Positions 12,933 to 13,371 of a stretch of 13,371 bases of DNA are shown here, one piece after another. A program made the position numbers and the translations under genes. Positions within the stretch are counted from its first letter, which is position 1. The number at the start of each line of letters is the position of its first letter. Source of the stretch: CAZFMJ01 sp964520045 (GTDB lineage Bacteria > Elusimicrobiota > Elusimicrobia > Elusimicrobiales > CAZFMJ01); the NCBI GenBank assembly GCA_964520045.1, contig CAZFMJ010000076.1, positions 1-13,371 on the forward strand, written 5' to 3'. Below the pieces are notes generated by a model, which had not been told where the DNA came from, searched no databases, and saw nothing but the letters and a program-made list of their open reading frames with translations.

Positions 12933-13088
12933 ATGTCTGTAACTGAAAAAGATGTTGAGAATATAGGGAAACTGGCGCGGCTGGAATTGTCCGGGCAGGA
13001 GCGGGAGATGTATGCCGGTCAGCTGGGCAGGATATTTCATTAAATTGAAAAGCTTAATGAGCTAGATTCAAAGATAAGGAGATTGTGA
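12933..13088 (+). pseudogene. gatC: gatC remnant (Glu/Asp-tRNA amidotransferase subunit C)
   Basis: ATG 12933 begins VTEKDVENIGKLARLELS, the standard GatC N-terminus, and continues through GQLGRIFH to a TAA at 13041-13043. Reading past it in the same frame gives IEKLNELDSK, the next block of GatC, before the match ends and a stop follows at 13086. A Tyr or similar codon before IEKLNELD seems to have become TAA. The remaining half of the usual roughly 95 residues (ENVEPT... onward) is missing, replaced by the ribosome site and start of the next gene. GatC helps the GatCAB complex convert Glu-tRNAGln (or Asp-tRNAAsn). No gatA or gatB follows inside the window, so a working copy should be elsewhere. 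Confidence 0.8.
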
Positions 13089-13091
13089 AAA

Positions 13092-13371
13092 ATGATTAAG
13101 TCTTGTAAAAAATCTATAAACACAAATATACGCAGAATGGCGGATATGATTGTAAAAAAATGCAGTCCTGAAAAGATTATTTTGTTCGGGTCGCGGGCGT
13201 ACGGGAAAGGCGGAAAGGACAGTGATGTGGATTTGCTTGTTATAATGCCTCTTAACGGCACAAAGCATAGTGCGGCGGTTGATATCCGCGTTGCGCTGCA
13301 TAATATTTCTATCTCAAAAGATATTATTGTGACTACTCCGGAAGATTTTAAATGGAGGAAAGAAATTGTCG
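13092..13371 (+). CDS. MNT-type nucleotidyltransferase (partial, open at right edge)
   Basis: The first 93 residues are visible, starting at ATG 13092 with AAGGAG ten bases upstream inside the gatC remnant. The signature GSRAYGKGGKDSDVDLLV (33-50, metal ligands D45 and D47) and a likely third acid in SKDIIVTTPEDF (D77) identify the minimal nucleotidyltransferase family. These usually pair with a HEPN-domain gene: in characterised pairs the MNT protein neutralises the HEPN RNase by adding AMP. The partner, if present, lies beyond 13371. The gene continues past the end of the window, so completeness cannot be judged. Confidence 0.85.
   Translation, partial: MIKSCKKSINTNIRRMADMIVKKCSPEKIILFGSRAYGKGGKDSDVDLLVIMPLNGTKHSAAVDIRVALHNISISKDIIVTTPEDFKWRKEIV

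Noticed and set aside
1..13371. CRISPR array, tRNA or rRNA gene, or insertion-sequence transposase
   Set aside because: I saw no regularly spaced direct repeats of CRISPR size, no cloverleaf-like or rRNA sequence and no transposase motif in any frame. A covariance-model scan would settle the RNA genes.

Overview
The window looks like a piece of chromosome from an uncultured Gram-negative bacterium. The Gram-negative reading rests on a predicted outer-membrane barrel protein, a second exported protein and a predicted lipoprotein. Housekeeping families are of ordinary bacterial type (YchF, a TrmA-family RNA methyltransferase, PcrA/UvrD, EF-P, a GatC remnant). Short dispersed palindromes and degenerate tandem repeats lie between operons. 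I cannot place it to phylum from sequence alone; a candidate-phylum or deltaproteobacterial-like organism is only an impression.

Left part (1-2053): a partial isocitrate/isopropylmalate dehydrogenase-family gene runs leftwards off the window. It diverges from a two-gene unit encoding a predicted outer-membrane beta-barrel protein and an exported protein with a duplicated Gly-aromatic-Gly motif and a charged RPEKPE-type tail.

Middle (2054-7324): a gene-free, hairpin-rich stretch leads into two AT-rich genes, a DUF4136-like lipoprotein and a protein I do not recognise. These differ clearly in base composition from what follows. Directly after them, with almost no spacing, come ychF, a DNA methyltransferase-family gene and an RNA (uracil-C5)-methyltransferase gene. 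The methyltransferase gene overlaps both its neighbours.

7325-10544: a degenerate repeat spacer, a full-length pcrA/uvrD-type helicase gene, a palindromic repeat spacer, and efp. Inverted copies of a 7-base tandem repeat flank efp. Its modification-loop tip residue appears to be Arg.

Right part (10545-13371): an accessory zone. It begins with a perfect 13+13 inverted repeat overlapping a strong predicted promoter that would give a leaderless mRNA for an AAA_14/DUF4143 ATPase with an intact-looking PD-(D/E)XK motif. A hairpin cluster follows, then a nucleotidyltransferase gene overlapping a 59-residue partner gene (toxin-antitoxin-like). After that come a broken gatC remnant and the start of a MNT-type nucleotidyltransferase, whose HEPN partner, if present, lies past the right edge. 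The best candidates for something undescribed are the nucleotidyltransferase/small-partner pair with its structured leader, the palindrome-controlled ATPase, and the AT-rich lipoprotein/unknown pair before ychF.
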